From the NCBI RefSeq assembly GCF_025362505.1, contig NZ_JANYGG010000044.1:1-57786 (forward strand): a DNA stretch of 57,786 nt, written 5' to 3'. This DNA comes from Sphingomonas sp. GTDB taxonomy: Bacteria > Pseudomonadota > Alphaproteobacteria > Sphingomonadales > Sphingomonadaceae. The notes beneath the pieces were generated by a model. It made no database searches. It saw only the letters and a list, made by a program, of their open reading frames with translations, and had not been told where the DNA came from. This document shows positions 33,217 to 42,158 of the stretch, in pieces. The position numbers and the translations under genes were made by a program. Each line of letters opens with the position of its first letter. Position 1 is the first letter of the stretch.

Positions 33217-35367
33217 CTATAATGTCACGATAATCACGGCAGCGCGCGACACCGCGCGGTCGCCGACTTGCACGACCGAAATGCTCACCACACCCGCGTC
33301 GAACGGCGAAAGCTCACTGGCGGCCAACACCAGCATCGGCGCGTCGCTATCCCACACCCGTTCGACCGCACCGGCCGCGATGCGCACCTGATAGTGCTCG
33401 AGCGCCTCGCCCAGCGGCGCGTCGACCCCGTCGCTCCAGCCCCAGCCGAACCGACTCCGCCTCACCCACTCGATTCGCAGCCCGCCCGCGTTCCCGACCG
33501 CGTTCACCGCGCACGGCGACGGCGGCCGCAACGCCTCCCCCCCCGCCACTCGCCGCGCCGCGACCGCCGCGCCATCGCCAAGTCCTTGCGCCAGCGCCGC
33601 GACCTCGGCCCCGACCATCTCGCCCGGCAACGTCACCGGCGTCAGCCGGTCAGCCTCGATCAGCACGAACATCTCGCCGACACCGTGCCCCGCCATCGCC
33701 CATTCGCTCCCGCGCCGCCCGCGCAGCAGGCGAGACAGCCGAAACCGCCCCGCCCCGATCATGTCGGCCTGCCCAAACTGGATCAGCTCGTCGCCCAGCG
33801 CGGCGAGGTTCGTCCCCATCGCCAGCGCATCATCATCGCAGCTGGTCAGCCAGGCATCGCAATTCACCAGTTGCACCACAACCGACGACACATCGTCTCG
33901 AACCGCCGTACTTCCTACCGCCAGCGCGCTCGTCACGGCCCCGACGATCGCCGCGCGGTTGATCGTCACCATCGCACGCTCGGACCCATTGGCGGTGATC
34001 CTCACCACCACCGGTCGACACGCCCCCGCACTCGACGCCGCGATCATCAGGGTCGGCCCCGCCTCGCCCGTGCCAAGGTCGGGCAGGTCGAGTAACACCA
34101 GCCGCGTCGCGCTCGCCGCCACGTCGGCCGACCCGCTAGCCCGCCCGCCATCGGCGGCAAGCGCTGCCGCCCCTCCCGACCGCCGCACCAGTTCTGCCGT
34201 CACCACCAGCGCCGTCACCTCCACGCTCGCAACATCCCAGTCGCCCGTCAGCCCCGCCCCGCGCACCGTGTCTCCCGGCTGCAAATCAATGAATGCCGGC
34301 GGCAACTGCACCACCGCCCGCTCGCGCTCGGCCCACATGCGCGCCAACCGCGCCTCGGCCAGCGCCCGCGCGGCGTCCACTGTCAGCACGGCGGCAAGAT
34401 CGACCGACAGATGCGTCCGCCCGCCCGCCTCGCCCGCGCCCGCCCGCCCCGACTGGTAATCGCGCGCCGGATCATAATAGCCGAGCCCAAGCCCCGCCGG
34501 CATCTCGCCCAGCGGCCGCCGCGACCGCGCCATCTTCGCGGCGCCCTTCTCCGCGACGGCACTGCCCGGATCGGCTTCCGCCACCGTCCGCGAGACCGCT
34601 CTCCGATCGCCGACCACAACACCTTCATCGCGCAGCCGAAGCCCAAACATTTCCACAATCGGCGTCACCGCCCCGCGGCGGTCGCTGCCATGCGCCGCAT
34701 AGCCGCTCAGTGCCGCCACCGCCCCGCTATCGATGACTCCGCCGCTAGCATCGCCAATCACCGCGCCGACCTCGACCGCGCCCTCGTCGCCGACCACCTC
34801 GAACGTCAGCAACGGGATGCGATTGCCATATTCGGCCAGCGCGAGATCCTCGAACACCGCCAGCGCCAGCCCGCGAAACGCCGACGTCGCTCCCGCTCCT
34901 TCGACCGCCGCGATCAGCGGATCGACCGCCTGCCCCTCGCCACCATCGTGGAACCGCACCGTCCCCGCGACCTTCAGATCGCCCGCCGCGCCGCGCAGCA
35001 ATTTCCCGTCCGCCCAGATCCGCCCGATCCGCACCGTCCGCCGCGACGACAGCGCAACTGCAAAACTCGCCGTATAGCTATAGCGCAGGCTGTCGCTGCC
35101 GCCCTTGCCGCCGCTGACCGCCTGCTCACCTTCCTTGAGGTCGGTCGCCCATATCAGGCTCCCGGCGACCCGCATCGTCCCGTAAATCCGCGGGATCATC
35201 GTCCCGTACGAAGCCGTCTGGATCGTTAGGTCGCCCAGCCGAGGCCCCCTTCGCGGTCCGCTCCCGAACAGTTGCTGATCGACCGCTTGCCCGACCAGGC
35301 TGCCCAGCGCGCCGCCAACAGGTCCCCCCAGCGCGGTCCCGACCGCGCTCAGCACCAATGTCGCCAT
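33217..35367 (-). CDS. GTA gp15-like baseplate/tail host-specificity protein
   Basis: 716 aa. The N-terminus (MATLVLSAVGTALGGPVGGAL) and the block SYGTMIPRIYGTMRVAGSLIWA are diagnostic of GTA gp15/phage tail 'megatron' proteins. The centre carries phage-tail_3-like repeats, and the C-terminus resembles the Rcc01698 C-terminal domain. It is much shorter than the ~1300 aa of the Rhodobacter protein, apparently because the TIM-barrel part is missing; a candidate for that part sits at the N-terminus of the gp12-like protein. It is expected at the tail tip contacting the recipient. Confidence 0.82.
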   Translation of the reverse strand: MATLVLSAVGTALGGPVGGALGSLVGQAVDQQLFGSGPRRGPRLGDLTIQTASYGTMIPRIYGTMRVAGSLIWATDLKEGEQAVSGGKGGSDSLRYSYTASFAVALSSRRTVRIGRIWADGKLLRGAAGDLKVAGTVRFHDGGEGQAVDPLIAAVEGAGATSAFRGLALAVFEDLALAEYGNRIPLLTFEVVGDEGAVEVGAVIGDASGGVIDSGAVAALSGYAAHGSDRRGAVTPIVEMFGLRLRDEGVVVGDRRAVSRTVAEADPGSAVAEKGAAKMARSRRPLGEMPAGLGLGYYDPARDYQSGRAGAGEAGGRTHLSVDLAAVLTVDAARALAEARLARMWAERERAVVQLPPAFIDLQPGDTVRGAGLTGDWDVASVEVTALVVTAELVRRSGGAAALAADGGRASGSADVAASATRLVLLDLPDLGTGEAGPTLMIAASSAGACRPVVVRITANGSERAMVTINRAAIVGAVTSALAVGSTAVRDDVSSVVVQLVNCDAWLTSCDDDALAMGTNLAALGDELIQFGQADMIGAGRFRLSRLLRGRRGSEWAMAGHGVGEMFVLIEADRLTPVTLPGEMVGAEVAALAQGLGDGAAVAARRVAGGEALRPPSPCAVNAVGNAGGLRIEWVRRSRFGWGWSDGVDAPLGEALEHYQVRIAAGAVERVWDSDAPMLVLAASELSPFDAGVVSISVVQVGDRAVSRAAVIIVTL

Positions 35368-35370
35368 TGC

Positions 35371-35778
35371 TCAAATCCCTCGCGTACGACGCCGAAACAC
35401 CGCCACCACCGGCCACGGCGTCGCGCCCGGCCGTTCGACCACGCCATGCCGGACATCGGCGTGGATCATCCCGTCTCCGCTCGACACGCCAAGATGCAGC
35501 ACCCCCGGCCCCGCCCACAGCACCAGCACATCGCCCGGCACGACCCGCGTCCGCGCAATCCGCCGAAACCATGGCACCAGCCCCGCCTCGATCTCGCCCC
35601 GCGTCACGCCTCGCAGCGCATAATCCCGCCGCCCGCTTCCCGCCGGAAGTCCATGCGCCGCGAGCACTAATCCCAGGCAATCGATGCCCTGTTCGCGCGA
35701 CCGCCCCTGCAGCCGGAACCGTGTTCCCACCAGAGCCCGCGCGCGGTCTACCGCGACGGCGCCCGCAACCACGCTCAT
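35371..35778 (-). CDS. GTA gp14-like NlpC/P60 peptidoglycan hydrolase
   Basis: 135 aa. Papain-like fold with the nucleophile in GIDCLGLVL, the histidine in VLHLGVSSG and the third polar residue in MIHAD. It is tail-associated and expected to cut peptide bridges in the recipient cell wall during DNA entry. It overlaps the gp13 stop (start at 35778, gp13 ends at 35775) and is 3 bp from gp15, so the three are translationally coupled. Confidence 0.9.
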   Translation of the reverse strand: MSVVAGAVAVDRARALVGTRFRLQGRSREQGIDCLGLVLAAHGLPAGSGRRDYALRGVTRGEIEAGLVPWFRRIARTRVVPGDVLVLWAGPGVLHLGVSSGDGMIHADVRHGVVERPGATPWPVVAVFRRRTRGI

Positions 35779-36584
35779 GCCCCCGGATACCGCGTCAGCA
35801 GGTCATTACCCGGAACGTGCGGCTCGCCGCGAAAATTGACGACGTTCGAAAAGCGCGCGGAGCAGGTTGCGATCATCTTGTCGCACCCCTCGCGCAGCTC
35901 GACCCGATCACCCACCGCGACCGCACCCGGCGCCAGCTCGCGCACCCGCACGTCCGTCCCCTCACAGCCCCAGATCACGGTCTTCAACCCGGTGTTGGCC
36001 CCGCTCAACCAGCGCAGCCGCCCGAACAGAACCCGCCCCTCCGCCGCCCTGTCGATCGTCACCCGATCGCCGTCGCACGCCACCACCACCGCCCGCACTG
36101 TCCGCCCGGCCATGTCAACCCGGCACCGCTCATCCCCCAGGCTCGCCCGGCACGTCGGCGACGTCACCGGACACACAGGCGCATCGAGCTTTGCCGCGCC
36201 CCCGCGCAGCTCAGCCGAATACGTCTCGCCATCGACCGCGACCTCGCCGATCTCACCCCCGGCCAGGATCATTGCGTCAGCCGCCGGATCGCTCCAGTCG
36301 ACTGCGCTCAGCGTCACCGCAGCCCCGTCCCAGCGACCCGCCGCCAGGTCGACCGCGCCCAGCGCCCCGCTCGTCACCGCTCCCGCGACTTCGCCCGACC
36401 CCGGCTCCAGTCCACCCTTGCGAACGATCCCCGCCGGCATCATCCCCGGCGCCGCCTCGTACCGCACCCCGTCATGCTCGACCGCCCGGTCCACACTGGT
36501 CAGTGCGCACCCCGCGCCATCCCTCCGCTCGAGCCGCCAGCAGAACGCCAGGCTGGTCAGCGGCCCCTCGCTGATCCGGCTCAT
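35775..36584 (-). CDS. GTA gp13-like baseplate hub protein (DUF2163)
   Basis: 269 aa; ATG overlaps the gp12 stop (ATGA). The N-terminus (LAFCWRLERRDG, VRYEAAPGMMPAG) and the DUF2163 core match GTA gp13/TIGR02218. Several conserved cysteines are present (PVCPVTSPTCRASLGDERCR and GCDKMIATCSARF), resembling the metal-cluster cysteines of hub proteins such as lambda gpL. It probably forms the hub below the distal tail protein. Confidence 0.88.
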   Translation of the reverse strand: MSRISEGPLTSLAFCWRLERRDGAGCALTSVDRAVEHDGVRYEAAPGMMPAGIVRKGGLEPGSGEVAGAVTSGALGAVDLAAGRWDGAAVTLSAVDWSDPAADAMILAGGEIGEVAVDGETYSAELRGGAAKLDAPVCPVTSPTCRASLGDERCRVDMAGRTVRAVVVACDGDRVTIDRAAEGRVLFGRLRWLSGANTGLKTVIWGCEGTDVRVRELAPGAVAVGDRVELREGCDKMIATCSARFSNVVNFRGEPHVPGNDLLTRYPGA

Positions 36585-38881
36585 GCCTCGCGCACCTCGA
36601 TCAGCGGCACGCTCGGCGCCGCGCCCGCCAGGAAACTCGCCCGGTTGATCTCGAGCCGATCCTCCGCAAACCGCACCGGCACGTCGAACAGATACCCTGC
36701 CGTCACTGCCTCCCCGGTCACCGGCGCGACGTCGAACAGCAGCTCGCCGCCCGCCTCGACCGTCCACCCCGTCGCTCGGGCGACCCCGCCGACCGCGACC
36801 ACTACCGACCCAGCCACCGGCCGCGTGATCCGCCGCTCCTCGCCGCCGCCGTAATGCTTGACCAGCGCGAACCGCACCCGCGCGCCATCGCCAGTCCCGA
36901 GCAGTTGGTCCGAAACCCCCGCCACCCCCGTCATCCCGCTCGAACTGCAATCGTAAGGATCGCGAAACCGGAACCCGACCGCGCTCCCCCGCCGCGCCCG
37001 AAAGAAAGCGATCAGCGCCTCCAGTTCGCCATCTCCGCGCACCCCCGGCCCGGCATCGAACCGCAACCGAGCGCTCGCCCAGTTCGCATTGCGAAACTCA
37101 TGCCCGCTCGCCGATGTCACGACATTGGTCGAAAAACCCGGCGCAACGCTTGCCTCGACCCCGATCGCAATCGGGAAATCGACCTCGTCGAACGCATTCA
37201 TCTCATCGTCTCCCCCGAACAAGGTCAGCCCATCGCGCATGATTTGCGGCAGTGCCCAGATCAGCACCTGGCGCACTCCTCGCCCCCGCGCCTCGTCCGC
37301 CGCCGCGACGATCGCCCGCCAGTCCGCGCGGGCCGTCCCCGCCGCCGCGAACCCGCTCAAATACTGCTGCTTGTCGGGCCCGTACCCAAGCCGCGCCTCG
37401 ACCGCCGCATAAGCCCCCCGCCGCCGCTGGTCAGCGCCGTCGGTAACCCACTCATAATCCTCGAGCTGGAGCACATCTGCCGCCGGCAAGGCCCACCCCA
37501 CCGGCAAATTCGCCCGCCGAACTTCGGGCGATGCCGGATCGAGCGGCCCCGGCAGATAAACCAGCAGATGCGTCACCACCGCCGCGCTCACCGCCCGCGC
37601 CGCCGCGAAGATTCCCGCCGTCGCGCTCGACAGCAACACCCCCGCCGCATCGAGCAGCGCCCGTTCGCCCGCGCTCTTGCTCCCGCGTATATCCCCGATC
37701 ACCACCGGCGACCCGCCGAGCGCCGCCCCTAGAACAGCCCGCGCCGCATCGTCATACAGACAGATCCGGTGATCCGCCGTCACCCACCACCACGGCTCGC
37801 CGACCTGCACCCGAGGCACCAACCCTGCCTCGACCGACAGCCCCACGAGTTGCGCCGCGATCCGCTGCAGATAGCCCATCGCGCCCGCATTCGCCGGCGA
37901 CAGCAACACCGACGGCGGATCGTAAGCCGTCAGCCCCTTCGCCCCGTCGCTCGTCCGCTGCGCCCACGCATCGGGACAGCGGCTCTCGGGCAATTCGAAC
38001 GACAACGACCAGATCAGCGCATAGCCATGCGCCTTCGCCGCCCGCGCCAGATCGCGATGCCACGCCAGCGCCGCCGCATTCACCCCGGCGCTCGCATCGA
38101 CTCCGCCCGCCCCCGTCAGCGTCGAATAATGACTCATCCCGATGTAATGATTGATCGTCCCGCGGTAGCCGAGCTTCTCCGCCGCCGCGACAATCCGCTC
38201 AGGGCTCAGATCATAGCAATCGTCGTAAGCCGTGCAGATCCCGACCGGCAATTCCGGCGCCACGCAATCGTTGATCGCGACCACGCTGCCCGGCCCGTCA
38301 CAGGCGATCTCCGAAACCCGCACCCGCCCCGCCGCGACCCGCATCGCGCTCGATCCGGCCGCATAGTCAGGCGGCACCAGGCTGATGAACATTCGCGAAA
38401 TGCTGCGCACAAAAATCCGCTCGCCGGGCATCGTATAGCCCGCATCGAGCGCGTCGAAATCGAGCTTGATCACGGCATCCCCCGCCGTCCCGACCGCATA
38501 ATTCCACAGCCGCACATACCAGGCGCGCTCCGCCCCCGACGCGTCGCGCCCCTCGATCGTCAGCGTCGCGCCATTCGCGCCATCGAGCCCGATCAGCCCC
38601 TCCGCCTGCCAGCGAAAGCGCAGCACGCACCCCGAATAATCCTCGCTCGTCTCACGCGCGTGCGCCGCGTGCGCCCGCCGATCGCGGCTCTCGAAGATCA
38701 GCCCGACCAGATCACCCTGGCGCACGAACGACGCTTCGACGTTCAGCGAATGCCCGTCACCTCCCGTCACGACGCTGGCGCTCGCCCCGCCCGGAAAATC
38801 GACCGTCCAGCCCAGCGGATCGAACCGCTTCACCCAATCGCGATCGAGCGGCGCATCGCCCCGCGTGAACCACAGATTCAT
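36581..38881 (-). CDS. GTA gp12-like distal tail protein (DUF2460) with large N-terminal extension
   Basis: 766 aa. Residues ~559-766 are the DUF2460/TIGR02217 domain of GTA gp12 (FDEVDFPIAIGVEASVAPGF, GSAVGFRFRDPYD). The N-terminal ~555 residues are extra. They begin with a beta-rich, carbohydrate-binding-like part. A segment that reads like a TIM-barrel glycosidase scaffold follows (YRGTINHYIGMSHY, YALIWSLSFELPES, VQVGEPWWWV, LQLEDYEWV). The ordinary gp12 is ~200 aa, so this is a fusion. The TIM-like part may replace the one missing from gp15. No catalytic residues assigned. Confidence 0.78.
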   Translation of the reverse strand: MNLWFTRGDAPLDRDWVKRFDPLGWTVDFPGGASASVVTGGDGHSLNVEASFVRQGDLVGLIFESRDRRAHAAHARETSEDYSGCVLRFRWQAEGLIGLDGANGATLTIEGRDASGAERAWYVRLWNYAVGTAGDAVIKLDFDALDAGYTMPGERIFVRSISRMFISLVPPDYAAGSSAMRVAAGRVRVSEIACDGPGSVVAINDCVAPELPVGICTAYDDCYDLSPERIVAAAEKLGYRGTINHYIGMSHYSTLTGAGGVDASAGVNAAALAWHRDLARAAKAHGYALIWSLSFELPESRCPDAWAQRTSDGAKGLTAYDPPSVLLSPANAGAMGYLQRIAAQLVGLSVEAGLVPRVQVGEPWWWVTADHRICLYDDAARAVLGAALGGSPVVIGDIRGSKSAGERALLDAAGVLLSSATAGIFAAARAVSAAVVTHLLVYLPGPLDPASPEVRRANLPVGWALPAADVLQLEDYEWVTDGADQRRRGAYAAVEARLGYGPDKQQYLSGFAAAGTARADWRAIVAAADEARGRGVRQVLIWALPQIMRDGLTLFGGDDEMNAFDEVDFPIAIGVEASVAPGFSTNVVTSASGHEFRNANWASARLRFDAGPGVRGDGELEALIAFFRARRGSAVGFRFRDPYDCSSSGMTGVAGVSDQLLGTGDGARVRFALVKHYGGGEERRITRPVAGSVVVAVGGVARATGWTVEAGGELLFDVAPVTGEAVTAGYLFDVPVRFAEDRLEINRASFLAGAAPSVPLIEVREA

Positions 38882-39453
38882 CGCCCGTCCGCCAGCGCCG
38901 ACCGCACCGCCCGGGCCACTTGCCGCGACGATTGCCGCAGCACCCCCGGATCGCCGGGGCTTGGCGTGACGATCGAAATCGCCACCCGCACATCGCGCCC
39001 GCCGCCTCCGCCACCCGCCGGCTCGATCCGCCCAGCCCCCGACGGCACGAACATCTCGGGCCCGCGCTCACCGACCATATAAGCCCGCCCCGCACTCACC
39101 GGCCCGCCCGTCGCCCGCCCCGGCAAGCCGAACACCGACCCCAGCGCACTCGCCACGATTGCCCCGATACCGCCGACCGCCCCGCCGCCGCCCGAGCTTC
39201 CGAATGCATTGCGCATCGACGCATTGGCGATCTCGCCGAGCGCGGTCAGCGCGACCTTCTTCAGATCGTCGAACCCGAATTTCCCCGACATCACCGCCTT
39301 GCCGAGCGCGCGCTCGATGGTCAGCCCCGCGCGCCCCGCGCCCGACGCCAGCGGCCCCTCCAATTCCCCGCGCATCGCCGCCACGTCGCGCGCGAACGCG
39401 GTCGTGTCGGCGCGCACGCTGACCACCATCTGGTCGACGAAATCGCTCATCAT
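38878..39453 (-). CDS. GTA gp11-like short tail tape-measure protein
   Basis: 191 aa. N-terminal VVSVRADTTAFARDVAAMR and the central Gly/Ala-rich hydrophobic stretch match phage tail tape-measure/minor tail proteins. ATGGPVSAGRAYMVGERGPEMF is the common phage tape-measure C-terminal motif. The short length fits the short tail of GTA particles. It overlaps the chaperone and gp12 genes by 4 nt each. Confidence 0.88.
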   Translation of the reverse strand: MMSDFVDQMVVSVRADTTAFARDVAAMRGELEGPLASGAGRAGLTIERALGKAVMSGKFGFDDLKKVALTALGEIANASMRNAFGSSGGGGAVGGIGAIVASALGSVFGLPGRATGGPVSAGRAYMVGERGPEMFVPSGAGRIEPAGGGGGGRDVRVAISIVTPSPGDPGVLRQSSRQVARAVRSALADGR

Positions 39454-39674
39454 TGTTCCCCGTCATCATCCGGAAATCGCGCTAGCAATTCGCCCAGCGT
39501 CGCGCGGTCCGCCGGCTCCCCGCCAGCCTCGGTTACCCCACCCAGGGCAGCCGCCATCTCGGCCGGAGTTGCATCCCAGAACTCCCCCGGCCGCCACCCG
39601 AGCAACACCGCCGCCGCTCCCGCCAGCCGCGCCGCGCCCGCGCCGAATTCAGGCGCGCCGAAGGACAGGCTCAC
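39450..39674 (-). CDS. Phage tail assembly chaperone (GTA gp10.1-like, TIGR02216)
   Basis: 74 aa from a GTG that overlaps the gp10 stop (GTGA). It contains GWRPGEFWDATPAEM, the TIGR02216 signature, and an acidic end (FPDDDGEQ). It likely pairs with gp10 as tape-measure chaperone. The longer open frame upstream is antisense-like noise inside gp10 and gp9. Confidence 0.85.
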   Translation of the reverse strand: MSLSFGAPEFGAGAARLAGAAAVLLGWRPGEFWDATPAEMAAALGGVTEAGGEPADRATLGELLARFPDDDGEQ

Positions 39675-39985
39675 CCCCGCCCCTGCAGGATCTGCCCAAG
39701 CAGCAGCCGCAGCACCGGCGTCACCTTTGCCAGCCCCATCTCGACTACCGCCTCGCCGATCGCCGCTCGCGTGACCCCCGTCGGGCGGCCCTTCGACACA
39801 TGGTCGAACAGCGCCACCATCTCGCTCAAGCCCAGCCGCCCCTCGCTCGCCCGTTCGACCAGCGCGAACAGCGACCCCAGCTCCTCTTCCGCCGCCACCA
39901 GTGCCGAGAAACTTGGCCGCAACACGACCGTCTCGCCGCCGACCACCAGGCTCGCCTCCCCCCGATAAGGGTTGGCGCCACTCAC
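39671..39985 (-). CDS. GTA gp10 family protein
   Basis: 104 aa, GTG start overlapping the tail-tube stop. NPYRGEASLVVGGETVVLRPSFSALVAAEEELG matches the GTA_gp10 family (described here in two pieces: NPYRGEASLVV near the start, then LRPSFSALVAAEEELG). Role inferred as a tail assembly factor from its fixed position between tail tube and tape measure. Confidence 0.87.
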   Translation of the reverse strand: MSGANPYRGEASLVVGGETVVLRPSFSALVAAEEELGSLFALVERASEGRLGLSEMVALFDHVSKGRPTGVTRAAIGEAVVEMGLAKVTPVLRLLLGQILQGRG

Positions 39986-40389
39986 AGCGAAACCACCGGC
40001 CCCGAGCTTTCGAGCGCCATCGTGTACGCCCGCTCGCCATTGTAATCGCCCGAATAATCGAGCTTGTTGACGACGAAGCTCCCGCGCATCCGCTCGCCGC
40101 TCTCGAAGCTCAATTCATAAGTCTGGATCACCCCCGACAGCGCGAGGCCCCGCACCTGCACCTCCGCCGCGCTCCCCGTGAAAATCCCGCTCGCTGCAAC
40201 CGACACCGACCGCACCCCCGCGCCCGACAGCAGCTCGCGCCACCCGCCGCTGTCCTTGCTCGTCACCGCGACCAGGTCGCCGTTGATCGCCAAATTGGTC
40301 GTCTTCAGCCCCGCCACCGTCGCAAACGTCGGGCTCGCCCCGCCGCTGCCGATCTTGAGCAAAAACGCGCTCCCCCGTTCCGCCGCCAT
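39982..40389 (-). CDS. GTA gp9-like major tail tube protein
   Basis: 135 aa. TP901-1-type tail protein: FLLKIGSGG at the N-terminus, VAGLKTTNLAIN, TSKDSGGWRELL and ELSFESGERMRGSF. Hexamers of this protein form the tail tube. It overlaps gp10 by 4 nt and lies 24 bp after the DUF3168 gene. Confidence 0.9.
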   Translation of the reverse strand: MAAERGSAFLLKIGSGGASPTFATVAGLKTTNLAINGDLVAVTSKDSGGWRELLSGAGVRSVSVAASGIFTGSAAEVQVRGLALSGVIQTYELSFESGERMRGSFVVNKLDYSGDYNGERAYTMALESSGPVVSL

Positions 40390-40413
40390 GTTCGTTCTCC
40401 CCGTTTGAAAAAA

Positions 40414-40788
40414 TCAGGCCGCCAGCAATCGCGCCCTAAAATCGATCGCCACCGCCCACGGCCCCGCGACATCGCGCACCACTCGCCGCCGCAGCAATTG
40501 CACCGAAACCAGCTGCCACCCCGCGACGTCGCGAGTGCCGACTACGCACCCCTCGACCGCGTCGCCCAGCGCCGCCAACCCGTCGGCCCGCGTGTCCCAC
40601 AAGGTCACTGCCAACCCGACTTCGCGCCCCGCGCCCGACTTGTGCCCCCAGTCGCTCTCGCTTGCCGCATCGAGCGCCACATAAGGAAACCCGGCTCGCG
40701 CCGGCGGACCGTCATAAACTCCGTCGAGCAGCCCCAGCGCTGCCAGCCGCCCCGCCACCGCCGCCTGCAGCGCCGCCCCCGCGCTCAC
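40414..40788 (-). CDS. GTA gp8-like tail terminator (DUF3168)
   Basis: 124 aa, GTG start overlapping the previous stop. DUF3168 features: LDGVYDGPPARAGFPYVAL and the closing VAIDFRARLLAA. It caps the tail at the head-tail joint in related particles. Confidence 0.87.
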   Translation of the reverse strand: MSAGAALQAAVAGRLAALGLLDGVYDGPPARAGFPYVALDAASESDWGHKSGAGREVGLAVTLWDTRADGLAALGDAVEGCVVGTRDVAGWQLVSVQLLRRRVVRDVAGPWAVAIDFRARLLAA

Positions 40789-40994
40789 TGGATTCGCCCC
40801 CGAAGGCGCAGCTGCGAATCCTCGAGCATGACGCGCATCAGGTCAGGCCCGCTCGCCACGATCCCCCGCGCGTCGCGCGTAATTTTCATCAACACAGACA
40901 CCTCGTTGAGGATTGCCTCGGCCTCTGCCAGCCGCTCCTCCACGCGCTTCTCGATCAGCGCCATTCCACGCTCGATCAACGGGTCCAGCATCAT
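40785..40994 (-). CDS. Small conserved GTA-cluster protein of unknown function
   Basis: 69 aa from ATG 40994, which overlaps the head-closure stop; GAGGTGAGG precedes it. Mostly helical and charged (MALIEKRVEERLAEAEAIL), consistent with a short coiled coil. I know no function; it occupies the slot between gp7 and gp8. Confidence 0.7.
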   Translation of the reverse strand: MMLDPLIERGMALIEKRVEERLAEAEAILNEVSVLMKITRDARGIVASGPDLMRVMLEDSQLRLRGRIQ

Positions 40995-41317
40995 GACCTC
41001 ACCTCCTCGCATCGCATGACAATCCGGTCGGGGCTGCGCGGGTCGCCGATCAGTTGGCGGATCGCCATCTCCCGCGTCCCCCACCGCACCCGCATGTCGA
41101 TCGCGATCCCGTCGCGTTTCCGGATCGTCACGACGAACCGCGGCATTGCGCTCAGCGCCATGCCCTGCGCCTCCGCCCCCGCGCCCTCGGGCGCGATCGA
41201 TGCTAGGCAGTCGGCCACCTTGTGCCAGCCGAACTGCTGCACCCCGATCGACGTCCGCGCCTCGGTCGGCGCCAAAATCGTCACCCGCTCGCGCAGCGTT
41301 CCCGCGAATTCGGTCAC
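40991..41317 (-). CDS. GTA gp7-like head closure / head-tail adaptor
   Basis: 108 aa from GTG 41317, which overlaps the gp6 stop (GTGA) as at other junctions of this operon; a longer frame to 41347 is less likely. Small beta-barrel SPP1 gp16-type adaptor: GTLRERVTILAP, then VVTIRKRDGIAIDMRV and RQLIGDPRSPDR. It closes the portal channel after packaging. Confidence 0.85.
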   Translation of the reverse strand: MTEFAGTLRERVTILAPTEARTSIGVQQFGWHKVADCLASIAPEGAGAEAQGMALSAMPRFVVTIRKRDGIAIDMRVRWGTREMAIRQLIGDPRSPDRIVMRCEEVRS

Positions 41318-41844
41318 GACATCCGCATCCGGCGATACGGCCGCCACAGCGCTGTCACCGCGGCCGGCGGCTCCCCGCCCGACCCGTCGCGCTGCGCGAA
41401 CAAATGCCCGACCAGCCGGACGATTCCCTGCCGCAGCGGTTCGGGCACCCCATTGCGATCGCTCGCCAGCCCGGCCGTCGCGGTCACCCGCACGCGCCCC
41501 GACCCGGCCCCCGTCAACCGGACCCAGCCGCCGCCGTGTGCATCGATATCGACCGCGTAATCGCCCGAGGTCAGCACCACCGCCGACCCGTCGACCGCGA
41601 CCATCTCAACCGCTCCGATCGCCCGCACCGGCGTCGCGCCGAGCCGCTGCCACGCCGCGCCCGCGCTGAGCACCTCGACCACTTCGCGCGCCACCACCAC
41701 CTGGCCGATGAATGCCTCGCACAGCGCGCTCGCTGTCCGGATCAGCCCGGCGACAATCGCCTCCTCCTCGCCAGTCTCGATCCGCACATATGCCTGCGCC
41801 TCGGCCATCGTCACCGCCGGCAACGCCCCCGCCGCGACGCTCAT
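41314..41844 (-). CDS. GTA gp6-like head-tail connector
   Basis: 176 aa from ATG 41844, which shares one base with the upstream stop (TGATG). HK97 gp6-like connector: VTMAEAQAYVRIETGEEEAIVAGLI is typical of the N-terminal helices (shown here as VTMAEAQAYVRIE plus EEAIVAGLI), with C-terminal VPEPLRQGIVRLVGHLF. It docks on the portal. In the canonical order it follows the capsid gene directly; here three extra genes intervene. Confidence 0.87.
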   Translation of the reverse strand: MSVAAGALPAVTMAEAQAYVRIETGEEEAIVAGLIRTASALCEAFIGQVVVAREVVEVLSAGAAWQRLGATPVRAIGAVEMVAVDGSAVVLTSGDYAVDIDAHGGGWVRLTGAGSGRVRVTATAGLASDRNGVPEPLRQGIVRLVGHLFAQRDGSGGEPPAAVTALWRPYRRMRMS

Positions 41845-42125
41845 CACCGGTCCTCCACGCGCAGCAGGATCGACCGCGTATCCTCGCGCTGCGTCACGAA
41901 CCGCACATGGTTGGCCAGCCGGTACAACCGTCCGACCACGCCCCCGCCGACCTTCACGCTCGTACCGAGCAGCCCGAATTCGCTCGATATCACCGCCAGC
42001 CCGCCGGGTTCGTCGGGCTCGACGCTCCACGTGCTGGTCACGATCTCGTCCTCGTTCAGATAATCAGCGCCCCAATCGACCGCATAGTCGAGCAGCGCCG
42101 CCGGATCCTTCAGCAGCAGCGTCAT
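41844..42125 (-). CDS. Phage fibre-tail adaptor-like protein
   Basis: 93 aa, ATG start. It begins LLKDPAALLDYAVDW and carries TSTWSVEP, FGLLGTSVKVGGG and LYRLANHVRF, closing with RSILLRVEDR. It is a small beta-sandwich of the type found beside prophage tail fibres and annotated as fibre adaptors. It follows the tailspike gene in this inserted module. It may be comparable to the head-spike base protein GhsA of Rhodobacter GTA, which is a comparison to test rather than a homology I can show. Confidence 0.7.
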   Translation of the reverse strand: MTLLLKDPAALLDYAVDWGADYLNEDEIVTSTWSVEPDEPGGLAVISSEFGLLGTSVKVGGGVVGRLYRLANHVRFVTQREDTRSILLRVEDR

Positions 42126-42158
42126 CCGATGTTCCTTTCACTTGATTTAGGTCGCCGC

